Source: an uncultured Collinsella sp. (GTDB taxonomy: Bacteria; Actinomycetota; Coriobacteriia; Coriobacteriales; Coriobacteriaceae). Taken from it: a DNA stretch of 21,680 nt. The position numbers and the translations under genes are program-made. Within the stretch, counting starts at the first letter, position 1, and each line of letters starts with the position of its first letter. The notes under the pieces were generated by a model that saw only the letters and a list, made by a program, of their open reading frames with translations, searched no databases and had not been told where the DNA came from. This document shows, one piece after another, positions 1 to 7,702 of this stretch. Location: positions 1-21,680 of the forward strand of contig URJD01000008.1 of assembly GCA_900548075.1 (NCBI GenBank). The letters are read 5' to 3'.

Positions 1-1907
1 GGGAGATCGTTGACAACTCCGTCGACGAGGCCATGGCCGGTTTCTGCACCGAGATCCAGGTGACGGTCCACGCCGACAACTCCATCACGGTCGTCGACAA
101 CGGGCGCGGCATCCCCGTCGACGAGCACCCTGTTAAAAAGATCCCGACGCTCGAGGTCGTCATGACGATCCTGCACGCCGGCGGTAAGTTCGATAACTCG
201 GCCTATAAGGTCTCGGGCGGCCTGCACGGCGTGGGCATCTCCGTCGTCAACGCACTGTCCAAGCGCGTGGTCGTTCAGGTTCGTCGCGATGGCAACACCT
301 ACGAGATGGAGTTCTCGCGCGGCAAGACCGTCAAGAAGATGGAAGTCGTGGGCACCTCGGATTCGACGGGCACCACCGTCACTTTCTGGCCCGACGACGA
401 GATCTTCGAGACCTGCATCTATGATTTCGATACGCTGCACAACCGTCTGCAGGAGACGGCGTTCCTCAATAAGAACCTCAAAATCGTGCTGACCGACGAA
501 CGCGAGGCGACTCCCCACGTGGAGGAGTTTTGCTACGAGGGCGGCATCATCGACTTCGTCAAGTTCCTCAACGAGGGCAAGGACGTCCCCGAGGCCTTTA
601 AGGAGCCCATCTACATCGAGGGCAAATCGGACCCGGACGCGCCTGTGACCAAGATGGGCGAGGTCGAGGTTTCCCTGCAGTGGAATAGCGGCTACGGCGA
701 GAACGTCATGTCGTTTGCCAACGACATCTACACTCCCGAGGGCGGCATGCACCTTGAGGGCTTCCGCACCGCGCTCACCCGCGTGATCAACGACTACGCG
801 CGCAAACAGAACCTGCTCAAGGAAAAAGACGCCAACCTGACCGGCGACGATGTGCGCGAGGGCCTTTCGGCCGTTATCTCGGTCAAGCTGCCCGATCCGC
901 AGTTTGAGGGCCAGACCAAGGCCAAGCTCGGCAGCTCCTATATGCGCGCGCTCACGCTCAAGATTGTGACCGACGGCCTTGCCGATTACCTCGAGGAGCA
1001 CCCTAAGCCCGCCCGCGAGATCGTCAAGAAGGCGCAACAGGCCTGCAAGGCGCGCAACGCCGCCCGCAAGGCGCGCGAAGCGACCCGCCGCAAGAGCCTG
1101 CTCGAGACGGCGTCCCTGCCCGGTAAGCTCGCCGACTGCTCGGTGCGCGATGCCGAGCTGACCGAGCTCTTCATCGTAGAGGGCGACTCGGCAGGCGGTT
1201 CGGCCAAGGACGGCCGTCGCCGAGACATCCAGGCGATTCTGCCCCTGCGCGGCAAGATTTTGAACGTCGAACGCGTTGGTGACCATCGCGCGTTCTCGAG
1301 TGACACCATCCAGTCGCTGATTACCGCGATCGGCTGCGGCGTCACGACGAGTGCCGGCGACGGCGGCGACTTCGATATCACCAAGGCGCGCTACCACAAG
1401 ATCATCATCATGACCGATGCAGACGTCGACGGTGCACATATCCGCATCCTGCTGCTGACGTTCTTCTACAAGTACATGCGTCCGCTGATCGATGCCGGCT
1501 ACGTCTATGTCGCCTGCCCGCCCATCTTTGGCATTAAGGTGCGCAACAAGATTCACTACGTGTATCCCAACGGCCGCCAGCCCGAAGACGAGATCCTGCG
1601 CGACACCATCCAGAGCCTGGGCCTGAACCCCGACGATAACGACGAGGACGGCAAGGCCAAGGACGGCAAGATCACCAAAAAGCGCAAAGGCTATACCGTC
1701 CAGCGCTACAAGGGCCTGGGCGAGATGGACCCCAAGCAGCTTGCCTCGACGACGATGGACCCCAAGACCCGCATCCTGCAGCGCGTGTCGATCGAGGACG
1801 CCGTGGTGGCAGACCGCGCCGTGCGCGAACTGATGGGCTCCGAGGTCGGCTATCGCCGCGAATATATCGAAAAACATGCGCACGACGCACGATTCCTTGA
1901 TGCTTAA
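1..1907 (+). CDS. gyrB: DNA gyrase subunit B, 5' end outside window
   Basis: ATPase subunit of DNA gyrase, which with GyrA introduces negative supercoils. The frame is open from base 3; the first residues (EIVDN) match the region around the Mg/ATP-binding Asn46 of E. coli GyrB, so about 41 N-terminal residues lie upstream. Visible motifs: DNGRGIP (96-116) and GGLHGVG (216-236) of the GHKL ATPase; EGDSAGGSA of the Toprim domain (from 1179); the DxDxD metal site DADVD (1416-1430); QRYKGLGEM (1701-1727). It lacks the roughly 170-residue insertion of Gram-negative GyrB, and its inferred total of about 675 residues fits Gram-positive and actinobacterial forms. A short charged, low-complexity linker precedes QRYKGLGEM. 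The TAA stop at 1905-1907 lies 11 bp before gyrA, so the two are an operon. Identity is certain. Confidence 0.98.
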   Translation, partial: EIVDNSVDEAMAGFCTEIQVTVHADNSITVVDNGRGIPVDEHPVKKIPTLEVVMTILHAGGKFDNSAYKVSGGLHGVGISVVNALSKRVVVQVRRDGNTYEMEFSRGKTVKKMEVVGTSDSTGTTVTFWPDDEIFETCIYDFDTLHNRLQETAFLNKNLKIVLTDEREATPHVEEFCYEGGIIDFVKFLNEGKDVPEAFKEPIYIEGKSDPDAPVTKMGEVEVSLQWNSGYGENVMSFANDIYTPEGGMHLEGFRTALTRVINDYARKQNLLKEKDANLTGDDVREGLSAVISVKLPDPQFEGQTKAKLGSSYMRALTLKIVTDGLADYLEEHPKPAREIVKKAQQACKARNAARKAREATRRKSLLETASLPGKLADCSVRDAELTELFIVEGDSAGGSAKDGRRRDIQAILPLRGKILNVERVGDHRAFSSDTIQSLITAIGCGVTTSAGDGGDFDITKARYHKIIIMTDADVDGAHIRILLLTFFYKYMRPLIDAGYVYVACPPIFGIKVRNKIHYVYPNGRQPEDEILRDTIQSLGLNPDDNDEDGKAKDGKITKKRKGYTVQRYKGLGEMDPKQLASTTMDPKTRILQRVSIEDAVVADRAVRELMGSEVGYRREYIEKHAHDARFLDA

Positions 1908-1918
1908 GAGGAGGTAAC

Positions 1919-4648
1919 GTGGCAGACGATATCAACAATAACGAGGGCATGGACGAGGCCGGCGACGCTGGCATGCCCGACGATCTGAAGCGCTTGCTCG
2001 CCCGCGCCGAGCAGGGCGAGGACGGCGACCCCGATGCCTACAACCCCGATGCCGATGATGATGAGGAAGAGGACGACGACGGCGAGCTCGAGGAGAGCTT
2101 TGGCGAAGTCGACCGTGGCGCCTCGGCCGGCGAGGACATCAACGGCGGACAGCTCCAGATTTCGGAGTTCGGCCGCGAGATGAAGCAGTCGTTCATCGAG
2201 TACTCGATGTCGGTCATCACGGCGCGAGCCCTGCCGGACGTGCGCGACGGCTTAAAACCGGTACACCGTCGCATCCTGTACGCGATGAACGAGAGCGGCA
2301 TCTACCCCAACCGCCCGCACAAGAAGTCGGCCTGGACGGTCGGCGAAGTTATCGGTAAGTACCACCCGCATGGTGACTCCGCGGTCTATGAGGCCATGGT
2401 CCGCCTGGCGCAGTGGTTCTCCATGCGCACGCCGCTCATCGACGGTCACGGCAACTTTGGCAATATCGACGGCGACGGCGCGGCCGCCATGCGTTACACC
2501 GAGAGCCGCCTGGCAAAGCCTGCCATGGAGCTGCTGCGCGACTTGCAGAAGGATACTGTCGACTGGCAGCCAAACTACGACGAGTCGCTCGCCGAGCCCG
2601 TGGCACTGCCCGCGCGCTTCCCCAACCTGCTGGTCAACGGCAGCCAGGGCATCGCCGTCGGCATGGCCACCAACATCGCCCCGCACAACCTCACCGAGGC
2701 GATCGAGGCCACGTGCTACCTGATCGACAACCCCGACGCCACCGTCGACGAGCTCATGCAGATCATGCCCGGTCCGGACTTCCCCACCGGCGCCATCATC
2801 ATGGGCAGCGCCGGTATTAAGCAGAGCTACGAGACCGGCCGCGGCTCCATTACCGTGCGCGCCAAGGCCCATGTGGAGTCCACCAAGACCGGCCGCAGCC
2901 GCCTGGTCTTTACCGAGATTCCCTACATGGTCAACAAGGGCACCCTGCAGGAGAAGATCGCCCAGCTCGTCAACGACAAGCGCATCGAGGGCATCTCGGA
3001 CATGCGCGACGAGTCCAACCAGAAGGGCATTCGCCTGGTCATTGAGCTCAAGAAGGGCGTTATTCCGCAGGTCGTGCTCAACAACCTGTACAAGTACACC
3101 TCGCTGCAGACGACCTTTGGTGCCAATAACCTTGCGCTCGTCAACGGCGTGCCCAAATGCCTGAGCTTGCGCGAGATGCTGCAGCACTACATCGACCACC
3201 AGGTCGACGTCGTCACCCGCCGCACCCGCTACGATCTTAAGAAGGCCCAGGCCCGCGCGCATATCCTCGAGGGCTACCTGATGGCCCTTGACCATATCGA
3301 CGAGGTCATCAGCATCATCCGCTCCTCGCAGACCGACTCCGAGGCCAGCAGCCGCCTGATCGAGCGCTTTGGTTTTACGCCCGAGCAGACCACGGCCATC
3401 CTCGAGATGAAGCTGCGCCGCCTGACCGGCCTGGAGCGCGACAAGATCCAGGAAGAGCTGGACGGTCTGCGTCGCGCCATCGCCTACTACGAGGACCTGC
3501 TGGCGCACGAGGAGAAGATCCTGGGCGTCATCAAGGAAGAGATGCGCGAGATCTCCAAGAAGTTTGGCGACAAGCGCCGCACCGAGATCAGCCATGTCGA
3601 GAAGGACCTGGATGTTGAGGACCTGATCGCCGACGAGGACATGGTCGTGACCATCACCCACACCGGCTATGTGAAGCGTATCCCGGTGGCCGCCTACCGC
3701 GCCCAAAAGCGCGGCGGCAAGGGCGTATCGGGCGTCAACCTCAAAGAGGATGACGTTATCGACGAGATGTTTATCGCGTCCACGCACGAGTACGTGCTGT
3801 TCTTCTCGAGCAAGGGCAAGGTCTATCGCCTGAAGGTGCACGAGCTGCCGGTGGGTACGCGCCAGGCGCGCGGTACCGCGATCGTCAACCTGCTGCCCTT
3901 TGAGGACGGCGAGAAGATCGCGAGCGTCATCAGCTGCCGCGAGTTCCCGGCCGACGAGTACCTGATGTTTGCCACCAAGAGCGGCATGGTCAAGAAGACC
4001 GTGATGAGCGCATATGACCGCAGCCGTCGCGATGGCCTGATCGCTATCAACCTGCGTGACGATGACGCGCTGCTGAACGTGCGCCGCGTGCGCGAGGGTG
4101 ACAAGATCATCCTGGCCACCACTGCGGGCAAGGCGATTATGTTCTCCGAGGAGCAGGTACGCGCCACTGGCCGCGATACCAGCGGCGTTCGCGGTATCGG
4201 TATGAAGGACGGCGTGAGCGTTCTGGGGATGGAAGTCACTAACGGCAACGGCGATCTGTTCGTCATCACCGAGCGCGGCTACGGCAAGCGCACGCCGGTT
4301 GCGGACTACCCGGAGCAGAATCGCGGCGGCCAGGGCGTCTACACCATCCAAATGACCGAGCGTAAGGGTAACCTCGCGGCCATGAAGACGGTGGGCCCGC
4401 GGCACGAGCTGTTCATCGTGACGGAGGGCGCGACGGTCATTCGTGTCAAGACCGACGAGATCAGCCAGACTGGCCGCGCCACCCAGGGCGTCAAGATGAT
4501 GACCGTCGACGATAACGACCGCATCTGCGCCGTAGCCCGCATGGAGAGCGACAAGAAGGAACTCGACGGCGAAGACGCGGAGGAGCCCGCGGAGAGCGCT
4601 GGCGAGGACGTTTCCGAGGTTACGCCCGAGGTCACAGACGAGGTATAA
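1919..4648 (+). CDS. gyrA: DNA gyrase subunit A
   Basis: Breakage-reunion subunit of DNA gyrase, 909 residues. The GTG start is fixed by a strong ribosome-binding site (GAGGAGG, 1908-1914) overlapping the end of gyrB. Catalytic Tyr193 lies in AAMRYTE. The quinolone-resistance region reads HPHGDSAVYE, with Ser154 and Glu158 at the positions of E. coli Ser83 and Asp87; Glu there is common in Gram-positives, so this is the sensitive-type arrangement. The GyrA box that wraps DNA is QKRGGKG (596-602), followed by the beta-pinwheel C-terminal domain. Two odd features: the family core begins near residue 80 (ISEFGREMKQ), so there is an N-terminal extension of roughly 70 residues with a run of Asp/Glu at 46-54; and the last 30 residues are again strongly acidic. 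Confidence 0.98.
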   Translation: MADDINNNEGMDEAGDAGMPDDLKRLLARAEQGEDGDPDAYNPDADDDEEEDDDGELEESFGEVDRGASAGEDINGGQLQISEFGREMKQSFIEYSMSVITARALPDVRDGLKPVHRRILYAMNESGIYPNRPHKKSAWTVGEVIGKYHPHGDSAVYEAMVRLAQWFSMRTPLIDGHGNFGNIDGDGAAAMRYTESRLAKPAMELLRDLQKDTVDWQPNYDESLAEPVALPARFPNLLVNGSQGIAVGMATNIAPHNLTEAIEATCYLIDNPDATVDELMQIMPGPDFPTGAIIMGSAGIKQSYETGRGSITVRAKAHVESTKTGRSRLVFTEIPYMVNKGTLQEKIAQLVNDKRIEGISDMRDESNQKGIRLVIELKKGVIPQVVLNNLYKYTSLQTTFGANNLALVNGVPKCLSLREMLQHYIDHQVDVVTRRTRYDLKKAQARAHILEGYLMALDHIDEVISIIRSSQTDSEASSRLIERFGFTPEQTTAILEMKLRRLTGLERDKIQEELDGLRRAIAYYEDLLAHEEKILGVIKEEMREISKKFGDKRRTEISHVEKDLDVEDLIADEDMVVTITHTGYVKRIPVAAYRAQKRGGKGVSGVNLKEDDVIDEMFIASTHEYVLFFSSKGKVYRLKVHELPVGTRQARGTAIVNLLPFEDGEKIASVISCREFPADEYLMFATKSGMVKKTVMSAYDRSRRDGLIAINLRDDDALLNVRRVREGDKIILATTAGKAIMFSEEQVRATGRDTSGVRGIGMKDGVSVLGMEVTNGNGDLFVITERGYGKRTPVADYPEQNRGGQGVYTIQMTERKGNLAAMKTVGPRHELFIVTEGATVIRVKTDEISQTGRATQGVKMMTVDDNDRICAVARMESDKKELDGEDAEEPAESAGEDVSEVTPEVTDEV

Positions 4649-4682
4649 AAGAGCCTCTGTCTTGGACATATGAGCCGAGGCT

Positions 4683-4726
4683 GGGACCGGATGCAACTCG
4701 AATGGGCTGTGTCCGGTCCCTTTTTT
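4683..4726 (+). terminator. Rho-independent terminator of gyrBA
   Basis: The stem GGGACCGGA (4683-4691) pairs with TCCGGTCCC (4712-4720); four further pairs including two G-T wobbles extend it inward. Six T follow (4721-4726). It lies 35 bp after the gyrA stop. Confidence 0.93.
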
Positions 4727-4737
4727 GTGCCGTGCTT

Positions 4738-4776
4738 AAGAAAAAGGGCCCGTCCCCGGGTTATCGGGGACGGGCC
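4738..4776 (-). terminator. Rho-independent terminator of the pilus-like operon
   Basis: A perfect 12-bp stem (4747-4758 with 4765-4776, core CCGTCCCCG) closes a 6-nt loop. The run of A at 4741-4745 becomes the U-tract on the - strand, so it terminates the leftward operon ending at 4809. Together with the gyrA terminator it insulates two convergent operons within about 100 bp. Confidence 0.9.
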
Positions 4777-4808
4777 TGCTATCTGCGGCTCTGATGCCTT
4801 TTAAATTT

Positions 4809-5882
4809 CTACATGCCCTCGGCTTCGAAATGGCGGGCAAGGGCCTCTGGGTGGTTGGCGTGCTGCAAGGCGACATCTTTGGCCACGATGCCATCCTTTA
4901 CGGCCTTGAATAGGCCTTGGTCCATGGTCTGCATGCCGAGCGCGCCGCCGGCGGCAATGACGGAATCGATCTGATGGGACTTTTCCTCGCGGATAAGGTT
5001 GCGGATGGCCGTGTTCATGACCATGACCTCAAACACCGGGGTGGTTCCACCGTCGATTGTGGGCACCAAGCGCTGGGCGACCGTAGCCTGCAGCACCATC
5101 GAGAGCTGGATGCGAACCTGGCGTTGCTGGTTGGGCGGGAAGGCGTCCAGGATGCGCTCGACGGTATCGGCGGCGCTGGTGGTGTGCAGCGTGGATAGGA
5201 CCAGCTGCGCCAACTCGGCTGCGGAGACGGCGGTACTGATGGTTTCGGTGTCGCGCATCTCGCCCAGCAAGATCACATCGGGGCTCTCGCGCATGGCCGA
5301 GCGCAGCGCCTCGGCATACGTGGCGACATCCGTGGGAATCTCGCGCTGCGTAATGATGCAGCTGCCGTGGCGGTGCACATACTCGATGGGGTCTTCCATG
5401 GTGATGATGTGCCCCTGGCGGGTGTGGTTCATGCGGTCGAGAATGCAGGCGAGGGTGGTGGACTTGCCGCTGCCGGCCGGTCCGGTGACCAGTACCAAGC
5501 CGCGCGTAAAGTCGCCCAGGCGCAGCACCTGCTCGGGGATATGCATCTCCTGAGCGTTAGGAAGACCAAACGGGATCACGCGGATAACCGCGCCGAACGA
5601 CCCGCGCTGGCGGAAGATGTTTGCGCGAAAGCGGCCGACGCCCGGCACGGCAAAGCTAAAGTCGTCATCGTGGTTGACGTTGCCGCGGAACAGCTCGATA
5701 TCGCGATTGGCGAGTTCGTAAATACCGGCGATGTATTCCTCGGTATCGCCCGGCATGAGCGGTGTACTGTCGGTTCGAACCATAATGCCGCTTTTTTGAT
5801 AGGACAGGGGAAGCCCCGCAATGATAAAGACATCCGATGCCTTTGCATCGATCATCTGTTGAAGCAATTCCTTGAGCTGCAT
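4809..5882 (-). CDS. pilT: PilT-type twitching/retraction ATPase
   Basis: Hexameric secretion-type ATPase of the PilT/GspE superfamily; PilT members drive type IV pilus retraction from the cytoplasm. Length 357 residues, normal for PilT. Motifs in order: Walker A GPAGSGKST (134-142), Asp box TMEDPIEY (161-168), Walker B with catalytic Glu in VILLGEMRD (203-211), His box LSTLHT (229-234), and the C-terminal PilT signature AIRNLIRE (292-299) followed by GMQTMDQ. GEMRD and AIRNLIRE are PilT-like rather than PilB-like, and no tetracysteine zinc site is present. The chosen ATG (5880-5882) has AAGGAG a few bases upstream; the frame stays open 31 codons further, but that would overlap the preceding gene. 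It is last in the operon, 20 bp after the previous stop. No PilB partner is seen, so it may act alone. Confidence 0.93.
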   Translation of the reverse strand: MQLKELLQQMIDAKASDVFIIAGLPLSYQKSGIMVRTDSTPLMPGDTEEYIAGIYELANRDIELFRGNVNHDDDFSFAVPGVGRFRANIFRQRGSFGAVIRVIPFGLPNAQEMHIPEQVLRLGDFTRGLVLVTGPAGSGKSTTLACILDRMNHTRQGHIITMEDPIEYVHRHGSCIITQREIPTDVATYAEALRSAMRESPDVILLGEMRDTETISTAVSAAELAQLVLSTLHTTSAADTVERILDAFPPNQQRQVRIQLSMVLQATVAQRLVPTIDGGTTPVFEVMVMNTAIRNLIREEKSHQIDSVIAAGGALGMQTMDQGLFKAVKDGIVAKDVALQHANHPEALARHFEAEGM

Positions 5883-5902
5883 GAGAGTTCTCCTTATCGG
5901 TG

Positions 5903-6406
5903 TCAGTTGGCGGCGGAGCCGGTCCACAGGGTGTCGGAGTCGGCTTGATCGTTTTGGGTCGTGGTGACCTTCCATTCGTCGATGGAATAGGAAAGATCGT
6001 CGGCAAATGTTACGCGGGCGTCGAGCTTTCGTCCGTTGCGAGCACAGATGGTAAACAGGACAGACGTTCCGTCAACGGAGGTGTCGATGTCCAAATCCGT
6101 GGTATCGGCGTTGGCCTTTGCGTCCTGTTCGATGACATCGAGCTGCGCACCGATGCCGGAAACAGCCGAGGCCGCATCCGTCCCGCTTGCGTGGGCGGTG
6201 TCGTCCAGAACGGCAAGCATGGCCTGGCCGCACGATTCGATGCTGTAGGAGCTCGTGGAGGTAGCGGCTTGGCGCTTTGACATTTCCAGCGCCGCATTGG
6301 ACGTGGTTGCACAGAGCATGGCAAGTACGGCGAGCAGGAGCACGGAGACGAGCGTGAGCAGGCTGACGGGCCCAATGCGTACGCCTTCGTTGGGCTGATG
6401 GGACAT
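5903..6406 (-). CDS. Single-pass membrane protein of the pilus-like cluster
   Basis: Uncharacterised, 167 residues. A short N-terminal stretch ending in VRIGP is followed by one hydrophobic helix (about residues 14-37) and a polar, Ala/Asp/Thr-rich exported region of about 125 residues, the topology of a pilin-like or PilX-like minor component. A Gly sits just before the helix (G12), but no Glu at +5 follows, so this is not a canonical prepilin peptidase site. The second half (from about residue 95) has an alternating beta-like pattern. Its ATG directly abuts the TAG stop of the preceding gene (6407-6409), with GAGGTGAGG just upstream, indicating translational coupling. The function is inferred from context; from memory, similar proteins sit beside PilT-type ATPases in gut Firmicutes, which needs a search. 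Confidence 0.75.
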   Translation of the reverse strand: MSHQPNEGVRIGPVSLLTLVSVLLLAVLAMLCATTSNAALEMSKRQAATSTSSYSIESCGQAMLAVLDDTAHASGTDAASAVSGIGAQLDVIEQDAKANADTTDLDIDTSVDGTSVLFTICARNGRKLDARVTFADDLSYSIDEWKVTTTQNDQADSDTLWTGSAAN

Positions 6407-6817
6407 CTACCTCACCTCGCTAACATAACGGGACGTATCGAGGGAGTAAACCTTGCCCTGGCTGTCGGACACGGTGATGTGCGCGCGCCATAGCGTGCCC
6501 GCGCTTCGCTTGACCTGTGCGGTCTCGCAGGAGACCTTGTAGCCGTCGCGGCCCTTTAAGGCGACGCCGCGTCCCACCTTTTTACCCGCAGCGACGCCGG
6601 CGGGGTCGGCGGCGAACTCCTCGGCGGCGTTTTCTGCCACGTTGACCGCCTGACATAGGCGTTCGGACTGTTGAGATGCCGCGATGGATCGGGAAAAGAG
6701 CTGTGTCAGGACGCCCATGGACGAAACAAGGGCAACCAGCAGGATGAGCGTCTCGACTACAAATGCTGTAGTCGATTTAATGTGCCGAGAATCGTTGTGT
6801 GCGTTCGCCAAGGACAT
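6407..6817 (-). CDS. Pilin-like (PilV/GspI-like) minor component
   Basis: 136 residues. A 17-residue polar leader (ending HIKSTT) precedes a hydrophobic helix starting AFVVETLILLVAL (from 18), which looks like a class III prepilin N-terminus: the Glu at 22 is +4 if cleavage falls before Phe19, or +5 if before Ala18. The usual Gly at -1 is absent, so processing by a standard prepilin peptidase is uncertain. After the helix comes an SQQSERLCQAVNVAENAAE-type amphipathic segment, as in PilV-like proteins, then a small C-terminal domain with a VSCETAQVKR strand region. Its ATG lies one base after the TGA of the preceding gene, with GGAGGCGAG upstream. Likely a minor pilin or pseudopilin; confidence in the exact family is low. 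Confidence 0.75.
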   Translation of the reverse strand: MSLANAHNDSRHIKSTTAFVVETLILLVALVSSMGVLTQLFSRSIAASQQSERLCQAVNVAENAAEEFAADPAGVAAGKKVGRGVALKGRDGYKVSCETAQVKRSAGTLWRAHITVSDSQGKVYSLDTSRYVSEVR

Positions 6818-6818
6818 G

Positions 6819-7358
6819 TCACTCGCCTCCCTGCAGGTAGCGGAGGGCGACTTCGCAGGTGCCCTGATCGGTCGTAACGGTCAAAAGGCCGTTGTCGTAC
6901 GTAAAGGCAAAGCTCGATGAATCGGTAATCTTGCTTGCCTTGGAGGGGGTGTATTCCGTTCCTGCCAGGCTGTATTCCTGCACGATGCTGCCCTTGTAAA
7001 GATACAGGCGCGTTTCATAGGTGCCAGAATCGAGGTTTTGGACAATCACAAGCGATTTGCCCTCGGGACCGTCTCCGACGGCGACGGCGCCCTTGGCGTC
7101 GTTGGCGCGCACGATATTGCAGATAAGCTCGATACCCTCGCGATGGGAGACGTTAGCGGCCTGTGCGTCGGAGACGTGCCGATACACGGTGACGCCGGCG
7201 ATCAGTGCCAGCAGCAGTGCGATAAAGAACACGCAGAGCAGCAGCAGCGGGAAGAGCCTGCGATACTTGCGCTCGGTATTGCTCCTTGCAGAGGCTTCGG
7301 ATAGCTTGGACAGTGCGGTGATACAGTTGCTGCCTGAGGTTTCGTCGACGTGGCTCAT
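6819..7358 (-). CDS. Membrane-anchored pilus-cluster protein, DUF4860-like
   Basis: 179 residues. A charged cytoplasmic N-terminus of about 34 residues (ending ERKYRR) leads to one TM helix (35-58), then an exported beta-rich domain of about 115 residues with a pattern of short strands (LVIVQNLDSGTYETRLYLY, then SFAFTYDNGLLTVTTDQG). This layout and the spacing of the strand motifs recall proteins labelled DUF4860 that accompany PilT-type ATPases in gut Firmicutes; the assignment is from memory, not a search. No prepilin cleavage motif is visible. Its ATG overlaps the preceding stop (ATGA, 7355-7358), a tight coupling. Probable structural or assembly component of the pilus-like machine. Confidence 0.75.
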   Translation of the reverse strand: MSHVDETSGSNCITALSKLSEASARSNTERKYRRLFPLLLLCVFFIALLLALIAGVTVYRHVSDAQAANVSHREGIELICNIVRANDAKGAVAVGDGPEGKSLVIVQNLDSGTYETRLYLYKGSIVQEYSLAGTEYTPSKASKITDSSSFAFTYDNGLLTVTTDQGTCEVALRYLQGGE

Positions 7359-7681
7359 CGAGGCATCACCACCACGCTAGGCACGATATTGTCCGCGAGG
7401 TGCTCGTAGCTCACAACGTAGTCGTCATGGTCGATGATGAGGCCGTAGTGCTCTTCGAGGTGCTCGACTGTTTTGGGGTAGCTACCCTCTATGGCGCAGC
7501 ATTGCCGCGCGGAGTTAAGAATGGAATTGCGAAGCGCCACAGCTCCCTGTTCGCGCTGCGCGCGGCGGATAAAGAACGCCCCGCCGGCGATGGCGACAAC
7601 AAGAAGCACGGCCACCGCGGCGGCTATAATGCCCCGCCGCTTGCGTGCCCGCAGCTCTTTGTCGGTTATCTCGTGAAACAT
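7355..7681 (-). CDS. Small single-pass protein of the pilus-like cluster
   Basis: 108 residues: a charged N-terminus rich in Arg/Lys (ending RARKRR), one TM helix (about 17-38), then a compact exported domain with the sequence QCCAIEGSYP followed by a LEEHYGL segment and a C-terminal strand region ending VPSVVVMPR. Pseudopilin-like by size, but the helix has no Glu near its start and no GF-type cleavage site. A 21-bp gap follows the GspF-like gene, with only a weak purine-rich ribosome-binding site. I recall a similar QCYA-x-EG-x-YP pattern in proteins next to PilT and GspF-like genes of clostridia, which supports a shared machine. The function is unproven. Confidence 0.75.
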   Translation of the reverse strand: MFHEITDKELRARKRRGIIAAAVAVLLVVAIAGGAFFIRRAQREQGAVALRNSILNSARQCCAIEGSYPKTVEHLEEHYGLIIDHDDYVVSYEHLADNIVPSVVVMPR

Positions 7682-7702
7682 GCGAAAACGTCTTTTCTGC
7701 AG

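Noticed and set aside
2252..4696. 814-codon open frame on the - strand opposite gyrA
   Set aside because: It lies opposite a certain gyrA in a high-GC gene, where antisense stops are rare, and overlaps the gyrA terminator.
5883..5975. 31-codon upstream extension of the pilT frame
   Set aside because: It would overlap the end of the preceding gene, and the internal ATG at 5882 has a good ribosome-binding site and matches the usual PilT start.
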